The notes under the pieces were generated by a model, which saw only the letters and a list, made by a program, of their open reading frames with translations, was not told the origin of the DNA and searched no databases. From Candidatus Enterosoma merdigallinarum (GTDB lineage Bacteria; Bacillota_I; Bacilli_A; RFN20; CAG-288), in NCBI GenBank assembly GCA_018714385.1, contig DVNL01000005.1:1-64000 (forward strand): a stretch of DNA of 64,000 bases. The letters run 5' to 3'. A program made the position numbers and the translations under genes. Shown here in pieces: positions 25,113 through 33,805 of this stretch; position 1 is the first letter of the stretch, and every line of letters begins with the position of its first letter.

Positions 25113-25787
25113 ATGAAAGTCATCATCATCGGCGGCGGACAGGTCGGCATGTACATGGCCGATCTGCTCGAAAAGAACAAGTGCGAATACGTCATCATCG
25201 AGGCAAACCGCGAAAGGGCAAAGAAACTCAAGGAAAAGTACGGCGATGACCATGTCCTTTTGGGAGACGGGACATCGCCGACCATTCTGGAATCGGCCGA
25301 ATGCGACAAGGCGGACGTCGTCACCTGCGTCACCGGAGCCGACGAGGTCAATCTTGTCGCCTCCACGATCGCAAAGTTCGAGTTCCAGGCCCCGCGAGTC
25401 ATCGCCAGGGTCAACAACCCGATCAACAGCTGGCTCTTCAATCTCGGCATGGGCGTCGACGCCTCCGTCAATCAGGCGGACATCATCTCCCATATGGTCG
25501 TCGAGGAAATGTCCATGAAGTCTTTGATGACTTTGATGCAACTTTCCCGCGGCGGCTACTCCATCATCCAGCTCACCGTCCAAGAGACAAGCCAGGCCAT
25601 CGGCAAGGCGATCAAGGATATCAAGCTCCCGTCCTCTTGCCTCATGATCGCCATCTATCGCGGCGAGACGATGCTGATTCCCCACGGCAACACGACCATC
25701 TTCCCGGGCGACAAGATCATGCTCTTCTCCGACAGCAAAGCCCACGAGAAACTCAACGACCTCTTCGGAAGCATGAGGATACGGTAA
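25113..25787 (+). CDS. TrkA-type RCK protein 2
   Basis: A 224-residue paralogue of the preceding gene, with Rossmann motif IIIGGGQVGMYMA and a C-terminal TrkA_C domain. GGAGG overlaps the stop of gene 1 and the gap is 12 nt. Two RCK proteins in tandem usually form a hetero-octameric ring under a channel. Here the only membrane protein in the operon is the P-type ATPase. A terminator follows. Confidence 0.9.
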   Translation: MKVIIIGGGQVGMYMADLLEKNKCEYVIIEANRERAKKLKEKYGDDHVLLGDGTSPTILESAECDKADVVTCVTGADEVNLVASTIAKFEFQAPRVIARVNNPINSWLFNLGMGVDASVNQADIISHMVVEEMSMKSLMTLMQLSRGGYSIIQLTVQETSQAIGKAIKDIKLPSSCLMIAIYRGETMLIPHGNTTIFPGDKIMLFSDSKAHEKLNDLFGSMRIR

Positions 25788-25804
25788 GTTCCATTGCCGA
25801 TTGC

Positions 25805-25835
25805 GGGCCTTCGACAGGAAGGCCCTTTTATTTTT
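25805..25835 (+). terminator. Intrinsic terminator of the ATPase/RCK operon
   Basis: GGGCCTT (25805-25811) pairs with AAGGCCC (25819-25825), followed by TTTTATTTTT. Confidence 0.85.
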
Positions 25836-25865
25836 GGGATTTTACGACTTCTTTTCATCTTTCGT

Positions 25866-25975
25866 TTGCATTGTCCCCTCTACCTTTCCTATACTTGTTT
25901 CGGCAAGCGCCTGCCGAGACGTGAAGGTCGACACCCCCTGTGTTCCCGTCGGGACACATAAAAAACAGAACCTTC
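25866..25975 (+). promoter_or_regulatory. Conserved promoter and folded leader, copy 1
   Basis: TTGCAT (25866-25871), an 18-nt spacer and TATACT (25890-25895) are followed by a leader with two predicted folds. The first is a hairpin CGGCA/TGCCG with loop AGCGCC. The second has outer stem GAAGGT (25923-25928) / ACCTTC (25970-25975) enclosing TGTGT (25939-25943) / ACACA (25954-25958), an A-rich strand and the invariant GGTCGACACCCC. The same promoter, spacing and folds occur at 42368-42476 before another lipoprotein gene. In this copy the outer stem runs into six T, and a second hairpin (AAAGCGA/TCGCTTT plus a T run) lies near 26010-26030, so attenuation is possible. Confidence 0.75.
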
Positions 25976-26076
25976 TTTTTTCGGATATCTTTTGTGAGTA
26001 AAAACGTGAAAGCGATGGTTTCGCTTTTTCATCATCGGAAGCGCCCGATGGCGAAAACATTCGAAAGGACAAGATA

Positions 26077-28230
26077 ATGAAAAAGAAAAGTATTCTTGGT
26101 GTTTTCCTTTTGCTGTCCACTTTCTCTCTCGCCGGCTGTGGCAATACCTCCTCTTCTTCTGCGACATCGTCCACTCCCGCTCCTTCCACTCCTGCTCCTT
26201 CGACTCCCGCTCCCTCGACTCCTGCCCCGTCCACCCCGTCTCCCTCTTCTCCGACGGAGCCTGAAAATCCCCTCGATGCGCTCTGGCCGGAATATGACAC
26301 ATATACAATCGAAGAACTCATCGACATGATGACTCCCACGGCTTCGACCGAAAGATATTATGTCAAGGGAGAAATCGTCGAGGTTTCCAATCCCGCCTAT
26401 GGCGAGATGACCATCAAGGATTCCACCGGAGAGCTTCTTGTCTATGGCACTTATGGTGCCGATGGCGAGGATCGTTATCCTGCCCTCGAGGAGAAGCCTG
26501 TCGCCGGGGATTATGTCCTTCTTTACGGCAATATTCAAATGTATGGGGACACGCCGGAGATCAAGTCTGGCTGGATCATCGATTTCAAGAGCAACGCTGC
26601 GCCGTTTGATCCCTCCCAGTATGAGGAGATGACCCTCTCCGAAGCCCGCGCCGCCGAAGACGGCACCCTGATCCGGACCGAGGGAATCGTCTCTGCCATC
26701 ACGAATGCTTCTGGCGTCGTTCCGAATGGTGTCTTGCTTACCGATTCCGAAACATCGATGTATGTCTATGATGACGCTCTTGCCAATTCCGTCAAAGTCG
26801 GCAACAAGATCGACATCTGTGCCACCAAGGATTACTTCGTTCTCGACACGGAATCCTCCTATGCCGAGAAGTGGGGTTACAAGGGATCCAATCAGCTTGC
26901 CAATGTCCACCTCATGGAAAACGACAAGGGTGAGAATAAAATCGATCTTTCTTGGGCCGACGAAATCACTGTCAAGAATCTTGTCGAGACCCCTGCAAAC
27001 GAGGACATCACCGGTCTGGTCTACAAATCCACCGCCGTCATCCACAAGGATGTCAAGCCCGGCTATACCAACTATTACATCAACGACCTGGACAACAGCA
27101 CGGGAAGCTATGTCTACACGCAGGCTAACGGCGCCGACTTCGGATGGCTTGATCAATACGATGGCAAGATCTGCTCCGTCTACTACACCGCCCTCAACGC
27201 CAAGTCCACCAGCACCGGAACCGTTTGGCGTTTCCTCCCCGTCCAAGTCGAGGAGGACACGGACTTCGCCTTCGATCAGGACAATGCCGCCCAGTTCGTT
27301 TTGGACTATTACGCCACGTCCCAATTCGCTGCAGTCTATCAGGCCGACCCTGAGATGGAAGTCCTGACCGCCGCTCCGGCAAACGATCTCATCGATCTCA
27401 CCGGCGTTTCTCTCTCTTATTCTTCTTCCGACGAGAATGTCGTCTGGTTCACGGAAGAAGGTGGAAAGACCTATTTCCACGTCGATGCCAGCGAGACCAA
27501 GACGGCAACGGTGACTATCACTGCCAGCAACGGAACGCACAAGGGTGCCACCGCGACCGTGACCATCACCGCCCAGGCAAAGCCGGAATTCGAGAATCTC
27601 CTCACCGTCAAGCAAGCCATCGATTCCGCTGTCGGAACGGAAGTCGTCGTCGATGGCATCGTGGGCCCCTCCCTCGTCAACAAAGTCGGTTTCTATCTCA
27701 TCGATGAGAGCGGAGCCATCGCCGTCCAGGTCGAGACCGAGGACGAGATGGCCGGCCTTGCCATCGGACAGACCGTCACCCTTTCCGGCATCCGCGATCT
27801 CAAGGCTGACGAAGGCGTCGGCGGACAGATCAACATTCGCAATGCCACGATTGAATACAACGAGTTCGGAAACAAGCCTTATCCCACCGATTCTTTCATC
27901 ACCGGAAAGACCATCGCCGATGTTCTGGCCCTTGACACCGACGAGAACATTCATACCACCGAAGTCTATGTCATCGAGGATGTCACCGTCACGGAAGAGG
28001 CCGCCCAGTACTATCACAACTATTATCTGACCCAAGGCGAAGACGATCTCCGTCTCTATTGCAACAACGGACAGTCCCAGTATGGTTGGGTCGCCGATTA
28101 CATCGGCGAGACCATCGACGTCGAGATTGCGCCTTGCCAGTGGAACACCAGGACGCCTTATGCCTGCTGCATCCTCTCCGTCACCGACAGCGAAGGCAAC
28201 ACCGTCTACAACGAACTCAATTTCGACTGA
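26077..28230 (+). CDS. Secreted lipoprotein with repeated OB-fold-like domains
   Basis: A 717-residue exported lipoprotein. Signal peptide with lipobox LAGC (lipidated Cys21), then a TPAPS repeat linker (about residues 33-57) acting as a flexible stalk. At least three OB-fold-like domains follow (about 75-165, 185-300 and 505-580), separated by beta-rich stretches, one with an Ig-like pattern (about 420-500). Such OB folds occur in extracellular nucleases such as YhcR, but no catalytic domain is visible here, so binding is more likely than catalysis. AAAGGA precedes ATG 26077. Its leader is shared with the gene at 42251. Confidence 0.82.
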   Translation: MKKKSILGVFLLLSTFSLAGCGNTSSSSATSSTPAPSTPAPSTPAPSTPAPSTPSPSSPTEPENPLDALWPEYDTYTIEELIDMMTPTASTERYYVKGEIVEVSNPAYGEMTIKDSTGELLVYGTYGADGEDRYPALEEKPVAGDYVLLYGNIQMYGDTPEIKSGWIIDFKSNAAPFDPSQYEEMTLSEARAAEDGTLIRTEGIVSAITNASGVVPNGVLLTDSETSMYVYDDALANSVKVGNKIDICATKDYFVLDTESSYAEKWGYKGSNQLANVHLMENDKGENKIDLSWADEITVKNLVETPANEDITGLVYKSTAVIHKDVKPGYTNYYINDLDNSTGSYVYTQANGADFGWLDQYDGKICSVYYTALNAKSTSTGTVWRFLPVQVEEDTDFAFDQDNAAQFVLDYYATSQFAAVYQADPEMEVLTAAPANDLIDLTGVSLSYSSSDENVVWFTEEGGKTYFHVDASETKTATVTITASNGTHKGATATVTITAQAKPEFENLLTVKQAIDSAVGTEVVVDGIVGPSLVNKVGFYLIDESGAIAVQVETEDEMAGLAIGQTVTLSGIRDLKADEGVGGQINIRNATIEYNEFGNKPYPTDSFITGKTIADVLALDTDENIHTTEVYVIEDVTVTEEAAQYYHNYYLTQGEDDLRLYCNNGQSQYGWVADYIGETIDVEIAPCQWNTRTPYACCILSVTDSEGNTVYNELNFD
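26173..26247 (+). repeat. Five 15-bp tandem repeats coding for TPAPS
   Basis: Five in-frame 15-base units (the last coding TPSPS) form the stalk of the lipoprotein directly after the lipid anchor. Units differ at third codon positions, so the repeat is kept for its protein sequence. Copy number may vary between strains. Confidence 0.9.
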
Positions 28231-28251
28231 TTCGCCTCGAAATGAAAAAGA

Positions 28252-28282
28252 GGACTTCCCGAATGGCGGGAAGTCCTTTTTC
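28252..28282 (+). terminator. Intrinsic terminator after the OB-fold lipoprotein gene
   Basis: GGACTTCCCG (28252-28261) pairs with CGGGAAGTCC (28267-28276), followed by TTTTTCTT. Confidence 0.9.
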
Positions 28283-28531
28283 TTGTCGCCCCAGAGCCGC
28301 TCAAATGGATCGAGAAAGCGTCCGGCGCTTTCAGAGACCGATAATAGCATTCCCCAAATACGATGACAGTCGAAATTGATATAAGTGCTGTCGCGGTAAA
28401 ACCGGAGGTTGATTATGAGGCAAGTCAACTGTCATCAAAAATCAGCTGAGGTTTGAATGTCCCCGAAAATCATCTTGCCAATATTTTTCACGATAACTTC
28501 GACACGATTTTAATGGCCTCGAGACCGGACA
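28283..28531. other. Gene-free stretch between convergent genes, possible remnant
   Basis: No convincing gene. Two short overlapping plus-strand frames stand out. One starts ATG 28361 (28 residues, MTVEIDISAV...). The other starts ATG 28415 (13 residues) behind a perfect GGAGG at good spacing. They may be the remains of a decayed gene, but neither matches a family I know. No clear terminator for mfd was found here. Confidence 0.3.
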
Positions 28532-31500
28532 TCAAAAGGCTGGTCCGCCTTCTCCGTCGTAGACCTGTTTCACCGTCGTCACAAGGAAAAGGAGATCCTG
28601 GAGATATTCTTTCGTCTTGGTGAGATGGAACTCAAAGCGACGTTGGTTGATCTTGACGCGGAGTTTGACGAACATCGGCTTGAGAAGGGATTCCAGTCCT
28701 TTGTAGACGGAGGGACGCGAGGAAAAGAGGTCGCTGGTGGTGATGACATAGACGCCCAATCCTTCGACGAAATCGGAATACAGGTCACTGTTGAGCTCGA
28801 TTTCGATCTTTCTCTTCAGCAAGAGATTCGACACTTCCTCGGGATAAGGGCCATAGACATCCCTCAGTTTCTTGGAAAAGGCAGAGAGTCTTTCGTCGTC
28901 GATGCAGTCGGAGAGTTCCCGATACATGCTGATCCGCTGCTCTTCGTTTCCGTAGTCTTCTGGGATGTGGGCATCCAGCGAGAAGGAAAGCTCGAAGCGA
29001 TAGCGGTTTTCTTCTTCCGCCCGGGCATTTTCGGCAAACTCCTTCTCCTTGACGACTTCCGTCAGAAGGTCCATGTAGGCGTCGTAGCCGAGCGTGTCGA
29101 CAAAACCGGCCTGCTCCGAGCCGAGAATATCGCCAGCCCCCCGGATGTTGAGGTCTTGCATGGCGATTTTGTAGCCGCTCCCGAGTTCCGTAAAATCTTT
29201 CAGGGCCTTGAGCCGCTTTCTGGCTTCGTCCGTCAACTTTCCGGAGTCCCGGAAGAAGAAATAGGCGTAGGCAAGTCTATCGCTTCTTCCCACCCGTCCT
29301 TTGATCTGATAGAGCTGGGCGAGACCGAAATGGTCTGCATTTTCCACGATGATGGTGTTGACGTTAGGTATGTCCAAGCCAGATTCGATGATGGAGGTAC
29401 AGACAAGGACATCGATATCACCGCTATAGAATTCCGCCATGGTTCTTTCGATGTCGTCTTGATTCATTTTGGCGTGGACGACATCGACTCTCGCATCCGG
29501 AAATTTTTTGGCAAGCTTGTCTCTTATCATGAAGATGGATTTGATGTCGTTATGCAGAAAATAAACCTGTCCTCTTCTTTGGAGTTCCTTGTCGATAACT
29601 TCATAGACCAATTCCCAGTCCATCTTGGCGACATAGGTCTTTACCGGCATCCTGTTGATGGGAGGCTCCTCCAGAAGGGAAAGGGAACGGACGTTGAGAA
29701 GGGACATCTGCATCGTCCTTGGAATCGGCGTCGCAGTGAGGGTAAGGCAGTCGATATTCTTGCTCTTTTCTTTGATTTTTTCTTTGTGGGCGACACCGAA
29801 TTTCTGTTCCTCGTCGATGATAAGAAGACCGAGGTCTTTGAAAACGATGTCATCGGAGAGAAGGCGATGCGTGCCGATGACGAGATCGAATTCGCCTTTC
29901 CGTATTTTTTCGATATTTTCTTCCTGTTCCTTTTTCGAAACGAAGCGGGAAAAGGCACAGATTCGGATGCCGAAGGTGGCAAGGCGACTTTTGGCGACTT
30001 TGAAATGTTGGTCGCAAAGAATGGTCGTCGGACAGAGGAAGGCGACTTGCTTGTGGGCGAGAACGGCCTTGAAGGCGGCATAGAAGGCGATTTCCGTCTT
30101 TCCGAAGCCCACATCGCCGGCGACGAGGCGGTCCATCGGATAAGGGGATTCCATGTCCTTCCGAACGTCTTCCATGGCTTCTCTTTGCGAACGGGTGTAG
30201 GGATAGGGGAAAGTCCGCAGAAAGGCGTCTTCAAATTCCCTCTCTGTCGGGAAGGCAAAGCCGGTCCGGCTTCGTCTTTCGGAGTAGAGGGAGAGCAGCT
30301 GATCGGCGAGATAAGAAATCTTGCTGCGTATCTTTGCCTTCTTGCGGGACCATGTCGAACCGCCGATCTTGTCCAAAGAGGGGGCGTAGCCTTCCCTGGA
30401 GGCATACTTTCGTATGAGACGATACTGATTCAGGGGGAGGAAGAATATCGCCTCGTCGGCATATTCGATCTTCAGGTATTCCAGTCCGTCGAGAGTCGTC
30501 ACGCCCATATAGCGTCCGACACCGTGGACTTCGTGGACGACGTAATCGCCTTCTTTGAGATCTTCGTAACGGCGGATGATCTTGCTTTCCTTGTAGCGGG
30601 AGAGGAAACGGGATCGCTGGTCCGAGACGCCATAGATCTCCTTTGCCGAAAGATAGACATGCTTTTCTTCGGGGATTTCGAACCCGTGGGTGATTTTCCC
30701 TTCGATGAGCATGACAGACGTGTGCTTCGGGAAGAGGGAAAAGGGGATTTCCTTTTCCGCCAGGTAATTCTGGAAATTGGAAAGATTCGGCTCCGGGAGG
30801 ACGATGCGGACCTTGTTTCCTTCCTGCAGATACTGTCGAACCATCCTGTCGCTTTCGGCATAGGAAAGGGAACGGTAGCTGTTTTCTCTCAAAACGAAGG
30901 CACTCTCCCCTTGCAAGGAGGCCTGATGATAATTGGCAAAGCCGATTTCCTCGCTTCGATAGACTTTTTCCTCTGGAAGGGAAAAACCGGAAAGGTGGCT
31001 CTTGCGAAAGTAGTCCTTCTCTTTCTTGAGGATGTCCTTTCGGCTCTCCAGGCAAGCCTTGGCATCGTAAAGGTAAAGGGAATAGCCATCGAGGTAGTCC
31101 AGAAGGGAGGAGAGCTTTTGTTGGAAAAGAGAATAGAAACGCTGATCGATGGCCGGCAGGAATCCGTTGCAGGCATTCTCGCCAAGACGACGCATCCTGT
31201 CTTGAAGGTCATCGAAGCTGAGACGATCTGAAGTTTCCGCCATGGCTTTGAGAGAGTTCTGGACCGTGGACAGGCCGTGTCGAATCTCGTCAGAATTCAA
31301 TAGGAAGAGCGAGCAGGGGTGAAGGGCAAAAGAGTCGACGTGACGATAGGAAAGCTCGTCGTTCGCCTTGAAGAAACGGATATCGTCGATTTCATCGCCG
31401 AAGAATTCGATTCGGACAGGGTCGGGATAGGCGGGATCGTAAATGTCCAAGATTCCGCCTCTTTTTGCAAATTGACCGCTTTTCCCGACGCGATCGCAAG

Positions 31501-31984
31501 AGAGATAGCCGATGGCGGATACTCTTTTGACGACTTCTGTTATATTGAAAAATTCGCCTTTTTTGAATTCCAGAATATTTTCATCATATTTTTCCTTTGA
31601 AAGGATAGACATCATGGAAGAAGACATATGAGCGACAAGGATGGAAGGCTTGTCGGATACGATGGAGGAAAGGGCAAGAAGTCTTTCATCGTTCATTTCA
31701 GGGGAGACGCCGATGGCGGAGGTGCGGAAGATTTCATCGTAAGGGAAGAAGTAGCATTCGTCCTCTCTTACATAATCACCCAAAAACTGATAGAAGCTTT
31801 CGGCTTCGTAGATCGTCGGGAACAGGAAGAACATCTTTCTCGGCCGATCGTTGAAGGACAAGGCAGCCAGCATCGCCAAAGCTTCCGGGGAAGAGACGAA
31901 GACGTCCTTGTCGTCGTTTATCTTTTTGTAGTTCTCGTTTCCAAGGAGATAGGTGAACAGGGAGATTTTGTTCAATACGGCCAT
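28532..31984 (-). CDS. mfd: Transcription-repair coupling factor
   Basis: A 1,150-residue DNA translocase that removes stalled RNA polymerase and recruits UvrA. In order: UvrB-like N-terminal domains, the CarD-like RNA-polymerase-interacting domain near residue 470 (EGDYVVHEVHGVGRYMG), RecG-like helicase motor with Walker A GDVGFGKTE and DEEQ box (DEEQKFG), helicase C domain with the GRVGRS motif, and the C-terminal TRCF domain. ATG 31984 shares its A with the pth stop (TGATG), so it is translationally coupled; in-frame sequence upstream is the pth gene in another frame. The pth-mfd order is conserved in Bacillus. Confidence 0.96.
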   Translation of the reverse strand: MAVLNKISLFTYLLGNENYKKINDDKDVFVSSPEALAMLAALSFNDRPRKMFFLFPTIYEAESFYQFLGDYVREDECYFFPYDEIFRTSAIGVSPEMNDERLLALSSIVSDKPSILVAHMSSSMMSILSKEKYDENILEFKKGEFFNITEVVKRVSAIGYLSCDRVGKSGQFAKRGGILDIYDPAYPDPVRIEFFGDEIDDIRFFKANDELSYRHVDSFALHPCSLFLLNSDEIRHGLSTVQNSLKAMAETSDRLSFDDLQDRMRRLGENACNGFLPAIDQRFYSLFQQKLSSLLDYLDGYSLYLYDAKACLESRKDILKKEKDYFRKSHLSGFSLPEEKVYRSEEIGFANYHQASLQGESAFVLRENSYRSLSYAESDRMVRQYLQEGNKVRIVLPEPNLSNFQNYLAEKEIPFSLFPKHTSVMLIEGKITHGFEIPEEKHVYLSAKEIYGVSDQRSRFLSRYKESKIIRRYEDLKEGDYVVHEVHGVGRYMGVTTLDGLEYLKIEYADEAIFFLPLNQYRLIRKYASREGYAPSLDKIGGSTWSRKKAKIRSKISYLADQLLSLYSERRSRTGFAFPTEREFEDAFLRTFPYPYTRSQREAMEDVRKDMESPYPMDRLVAGDVGFGKTEIAFYAAFKAVLAHKQVAFLCPTTILCDQHFKVAKSRLATFGIRICAFSRFVSKKEQEENIEKIRKGEFDLVIGTHRLLSDDIVFKDLGLLIIDEEQKFGVAHKEKIKEKSKNIDCLTLTATPIPRTMQMSLLNVRSLSLLEEPPINRMPVKTYVAKMDWELVYEVIDKELQRRGQVYFLHNDIKSIFMIRDKLAKKFPDARVDVVHAKMNQDDIERTMAEFYSGDIDVLVCTSIIESGLDIPNVNTIIVENADHFGLAQLYQIKGRVGRSDRLAYAYFFFRDSGKLTDEARKRLKALKDFTELGSGYKIAMQDLNIRGAGDILGSEQAGFVDTLGYDAYMDLLTEVVKEKEFAENARAEEENRYRFELSFSLDAHIPEDYGNEEQRISMYRELSDCIDDERLSAFSKKLRDVYGPYPEEVSNLLLKRKIEIELNSDLYSDFVEGLGVYVITTSDLFSSRPSVYKGLESLLKPMFVKLRVKINQRRFEFHLTKTKEYLQDLLFLVTTVKQVYDGEGGPAF

Positions 31985-32544
31985 CAGCGGTTGTAGAGGT
32001 TCATCGCCTTGTCGAAGGAGAATTTGAGGGCATACTCCAAGGCTTCCGTCGCCTTCGAAATGCCATCCTTCCATGCCTCGTAGACATCCTTGTCCCTCGG
32101 AGAGGAGAGGACGAAGTCGGCGGTGTTGGGGATGTCGGGGCGCCCGATTCCGATGCGGATGCGCTTGAAAACATCCGTGCCCAAGACCTGTATGATCGAC
32201 TTCAAGCCGTTGTGTCCCCCAGCGGAACCTTTCAACTTCAGACGGATGTGTCCCGGATCGGTATCCATGTCATCGACGAGGATGATGATGTCTTCTTTGT
32301 CGATCTTGTAGAAGTTCATGGCTTGGATAAGGGCCTCCCCGGAGAGATTGACATAGGTCAAAGGCTTCAGGAGAAGAACGTCTTTTCCGAAGGCCTTTCC
32401 TTTTCCGACGAGGGATTTGAAGTCTTTCTTTCGGATTTCGATGCCAAGGTCTTCGGCAAAGAGGTCGATCGCCTGAAATCCGGAATTGTGCCTTGTGTCC
32501 CTGTAGATGTCTCCGTAATTACCGATTCCCAGTATCAGTTCCAT
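31984..32544 (-). CDS. pth: Peptidyl-tRNA hydrolase
   Basis: A 186-residue enzyme that recycles peptidyl-tRNA. Family motifs: LILGIGNYGDIYRDTRHNSGF with catalytic His19, the LLKPLTYVNLSG segment, DDMD (catalytic Asp) and KGSAGGHNGLKS. AAGGAG lies 8 nt before ATG 32544. It overlaps the end of rdgB by 26 nt and touches mfd, forming an rdgB-pth-mfd operon. Confidence 0.96.
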   Translation of the reverse strand: MELILGIGNYGDIYRDTRHNSGFQAIDLFAEDLGIEIRKKDFKSLVGKGKAFGKDVLLLKPLTYVNLSGEALIQAMNFYKIDKEDIIILVDDMDTDPGHIRLKLKGSAGGHNGLKSIIQVLGTDVFKRIRIGIGRPDIPNTADFVLSSPRDKDVYEAWKDGISKATEALEYALKFSFDKAMNLYNR

Positions 32545-33139
32545 CGTTCTCGCTCCTTAAGTATGCCACGACCTTCCGCAATGCCCTGCCTCTGTGGGAG
32601 ACGGCGTTCTTCTCTTCTTCCGTGGCCTCTCCATAGCTTTTGCTCAATGCATCGGAGAAGAAAATCGGATCGTAGCCGAACCCGTTTTGTTTTCCTGCGG
32701 GAAAGGCTGTCAAGATATGACCCTCGTCCTTTCCGATGAAGGTCTTTTCGATCTTTCTGTCGGCCGAGATGTAGGTCATGGCCGTGATGAATGCCGCCTT
32801 TCGATTGGAAACGCCTGAGAGTCTTTCAAGGATGGCTTTGTTCTTTTCCACATAGGAATGGCCTTCCATGAACCGGGCGGAATGAACGCCCGGAAAGCCA
32901 TCCAAGGCTTCGATGGACAGGCCGGAATCATCGGAAAGGACGGCGATTTCACAGCGGGCGGCGATATCTTTTGCCTTGATCAAGCTGTTTCCTTCGAAAG
33001 TGTCGGCCGTTTCTTCTGCCGTCTGCTTCAATCCGAGATCGGATAGGGAAAGGACGGTGATTCCTAAGGGGGAGAGCATTTCGCGGACTTCGCGGACTTT
33101 GTTCTCGTTGTGGCTGGCAAATACGATTTTCTTTTCCAT
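32519..33139 (-). CDS. rdgB: dITP/XTP pyrophosphatase
   Basis: A 206-residue HAM1-family enzyme that removes non-canonical purine nucleotides. Motifs: FASHNENKVREVREML at the N-terminus, SDDSGLSIEALDGFPG, GFGYDPIFF and SHRGRAL. ATG 33139 has no usable ribosome binding site but lies only 9 nt after an extended -10 box, so its message may be leaderless. First gene of the rdgB-pth-mfd operon, divergent from the nudix gene. Confidence 0.95.
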   Translation of the reverse strand: MEKKIVFASHNENKVREVREMLSPLGITVLSLSDLGLKQTAEETADTFEGNSLIKAKDIAARCEIAVLSDDSGLSIEALDGFPGVHSARFMEGHSYVEKNKAILERLSGVSNRKAAFITAMTYISADRKIEKTFIGKDEGHILTAFPAGKQNGFGYDPIFFSDALSKSYGEATEEEKNAVSHRGRALRKVVAYLRSENDGTDTGNR

Positions 33140-33148
33140 AACCCTAAT

Positions 33149-33157
33149 ATTCTAACA
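33149..33157 (-). promoter_or_regulatory. Extended -10 promoter of the rdgB-pth-mfd operon
   Basis: TGT-TAGAAT (33149-33157, minus strand) stands 9 nt before the rdgB ATG, placing the start of transcription about 3 nt from the start codon. No -35 box is obvious. Confidence 0.55.
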
Positions 33158-33194
33158 AAAAGAGTTAATGTAGAATATTGCAGAGGACATCGAT

Positions 33195-33734
33195 ATGGAA
33201 ATGAAAGAGAAGAAACTTGGCGGTAAAGAAATCTACCGGGGAAGGATCGTCAATTTGTATGTCGACGACGTGGAGCTCCCGGATGGCTCCAGAAGCAAAA
33301 GAGAGGTCGTCCGCCATTGTCTGGCAAGCGCGATATTGGCCATCAACGACAAGGACGAGGTGCTTCTCGAGAGGCAATACCGCTATCCCTACGATGAAAT
33401 CATCACGGAAATCCCGGCCGGGAAATGCGATCCGGGCGAAGACCCGATGGAAACGGCGAAGAGAGAACTGGAGGAAGAGACGGGCTATCGTTCGGAAGAG
33501 ATGATCTACCTCGGAAAGATCTATCCGACCTGCGCCTATACGGATGAGGTGATCCACATTTTCTTGGCGAAGAATCTTGTGAGGACGCATCAGCATCTTG
33601 ATGACGGGGAAAGTCTCGAATACGATTTCGTCCCCATGGCCGAGTTGCGAAAGGCAATCCAGGAAAATCGAATCCCGGACGCCAAAACACTTGCAGCATT
33701 GACTTTCTACTTTTCTAGAAAAGAAAGCAAATGA
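33195..33734 (+). CDS. nudF: ADP-ribose pyrophosphatase (nudix hydrolase)
   Basis: A 179-residue nudix enzyme. The complete nudix box spans residues 76-98 (G76, E82, R90-E91-L92-E93-E94-E95, G97). The surrounding sequence (VRHCLASAIL, RQYRYPYDEIITEIPAG) is typical of ADP-sugar pyrophosphatases that split ADP-ribose to AMP and ribose 5-phosphate. GAGG precedes ATG 33195. An ADP-ribosylglycohydrolase follows 71 nt later, so the pair can release and recycle ADP-ribose. Confidence 0.88.
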   Translation: MEMKEKKLGGKEIYRGRIVNLYVDDVELPDGSRSKREVVRHCLASAILAINDKDEVLLERQYRYPYDEIITEIPAGKCDPGEDPMETAKRELEEETGYRSEEMIYLGKIYPTCAYTDEVIHIFLAKNLVRTHQHLDDGESLEYDFVPMAELRKAIQENRIPDAKTLAALTFYFSRKESK

Positions 33735-33805
33735 TTGCTGAGGTATTGCTTAATTAATGTCCTTATTTAGAAAAGATAAATTGGCAAGTTAATTTGGAGG
33801 CAAGG

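Noticed and set aside
25923-25975. Leader copy 1 as a known preQ1-I riboswitch
   Set aside because: The A-rich strand after a hairpin is similar, but the loop is too short for the preQ1 pseudoknot and the outer stem and GGTCGACACCCC segment have no counterpart.
26173-26247. Short tandem repeats as a CRISPR-like array
   Set aside because: The 15-bp units are contiguous, in frame and code for TPAPS in a lipoprotein stalk; there are no spacers.
26032-28428. A 798-codon open frame antisense to the OB-fold lipoprotein gene
   Set aside because: The plus strand has a lipobox, domains, ribosome binding site, promoter and terminator. The antisense product is a repetitive Gly/Asp-rich shadow.
28625-31231. 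An 868-codon open frame antisense to mfd
   Set aside because: Mirror of a complete mfd gene; no independent start signal or domain.
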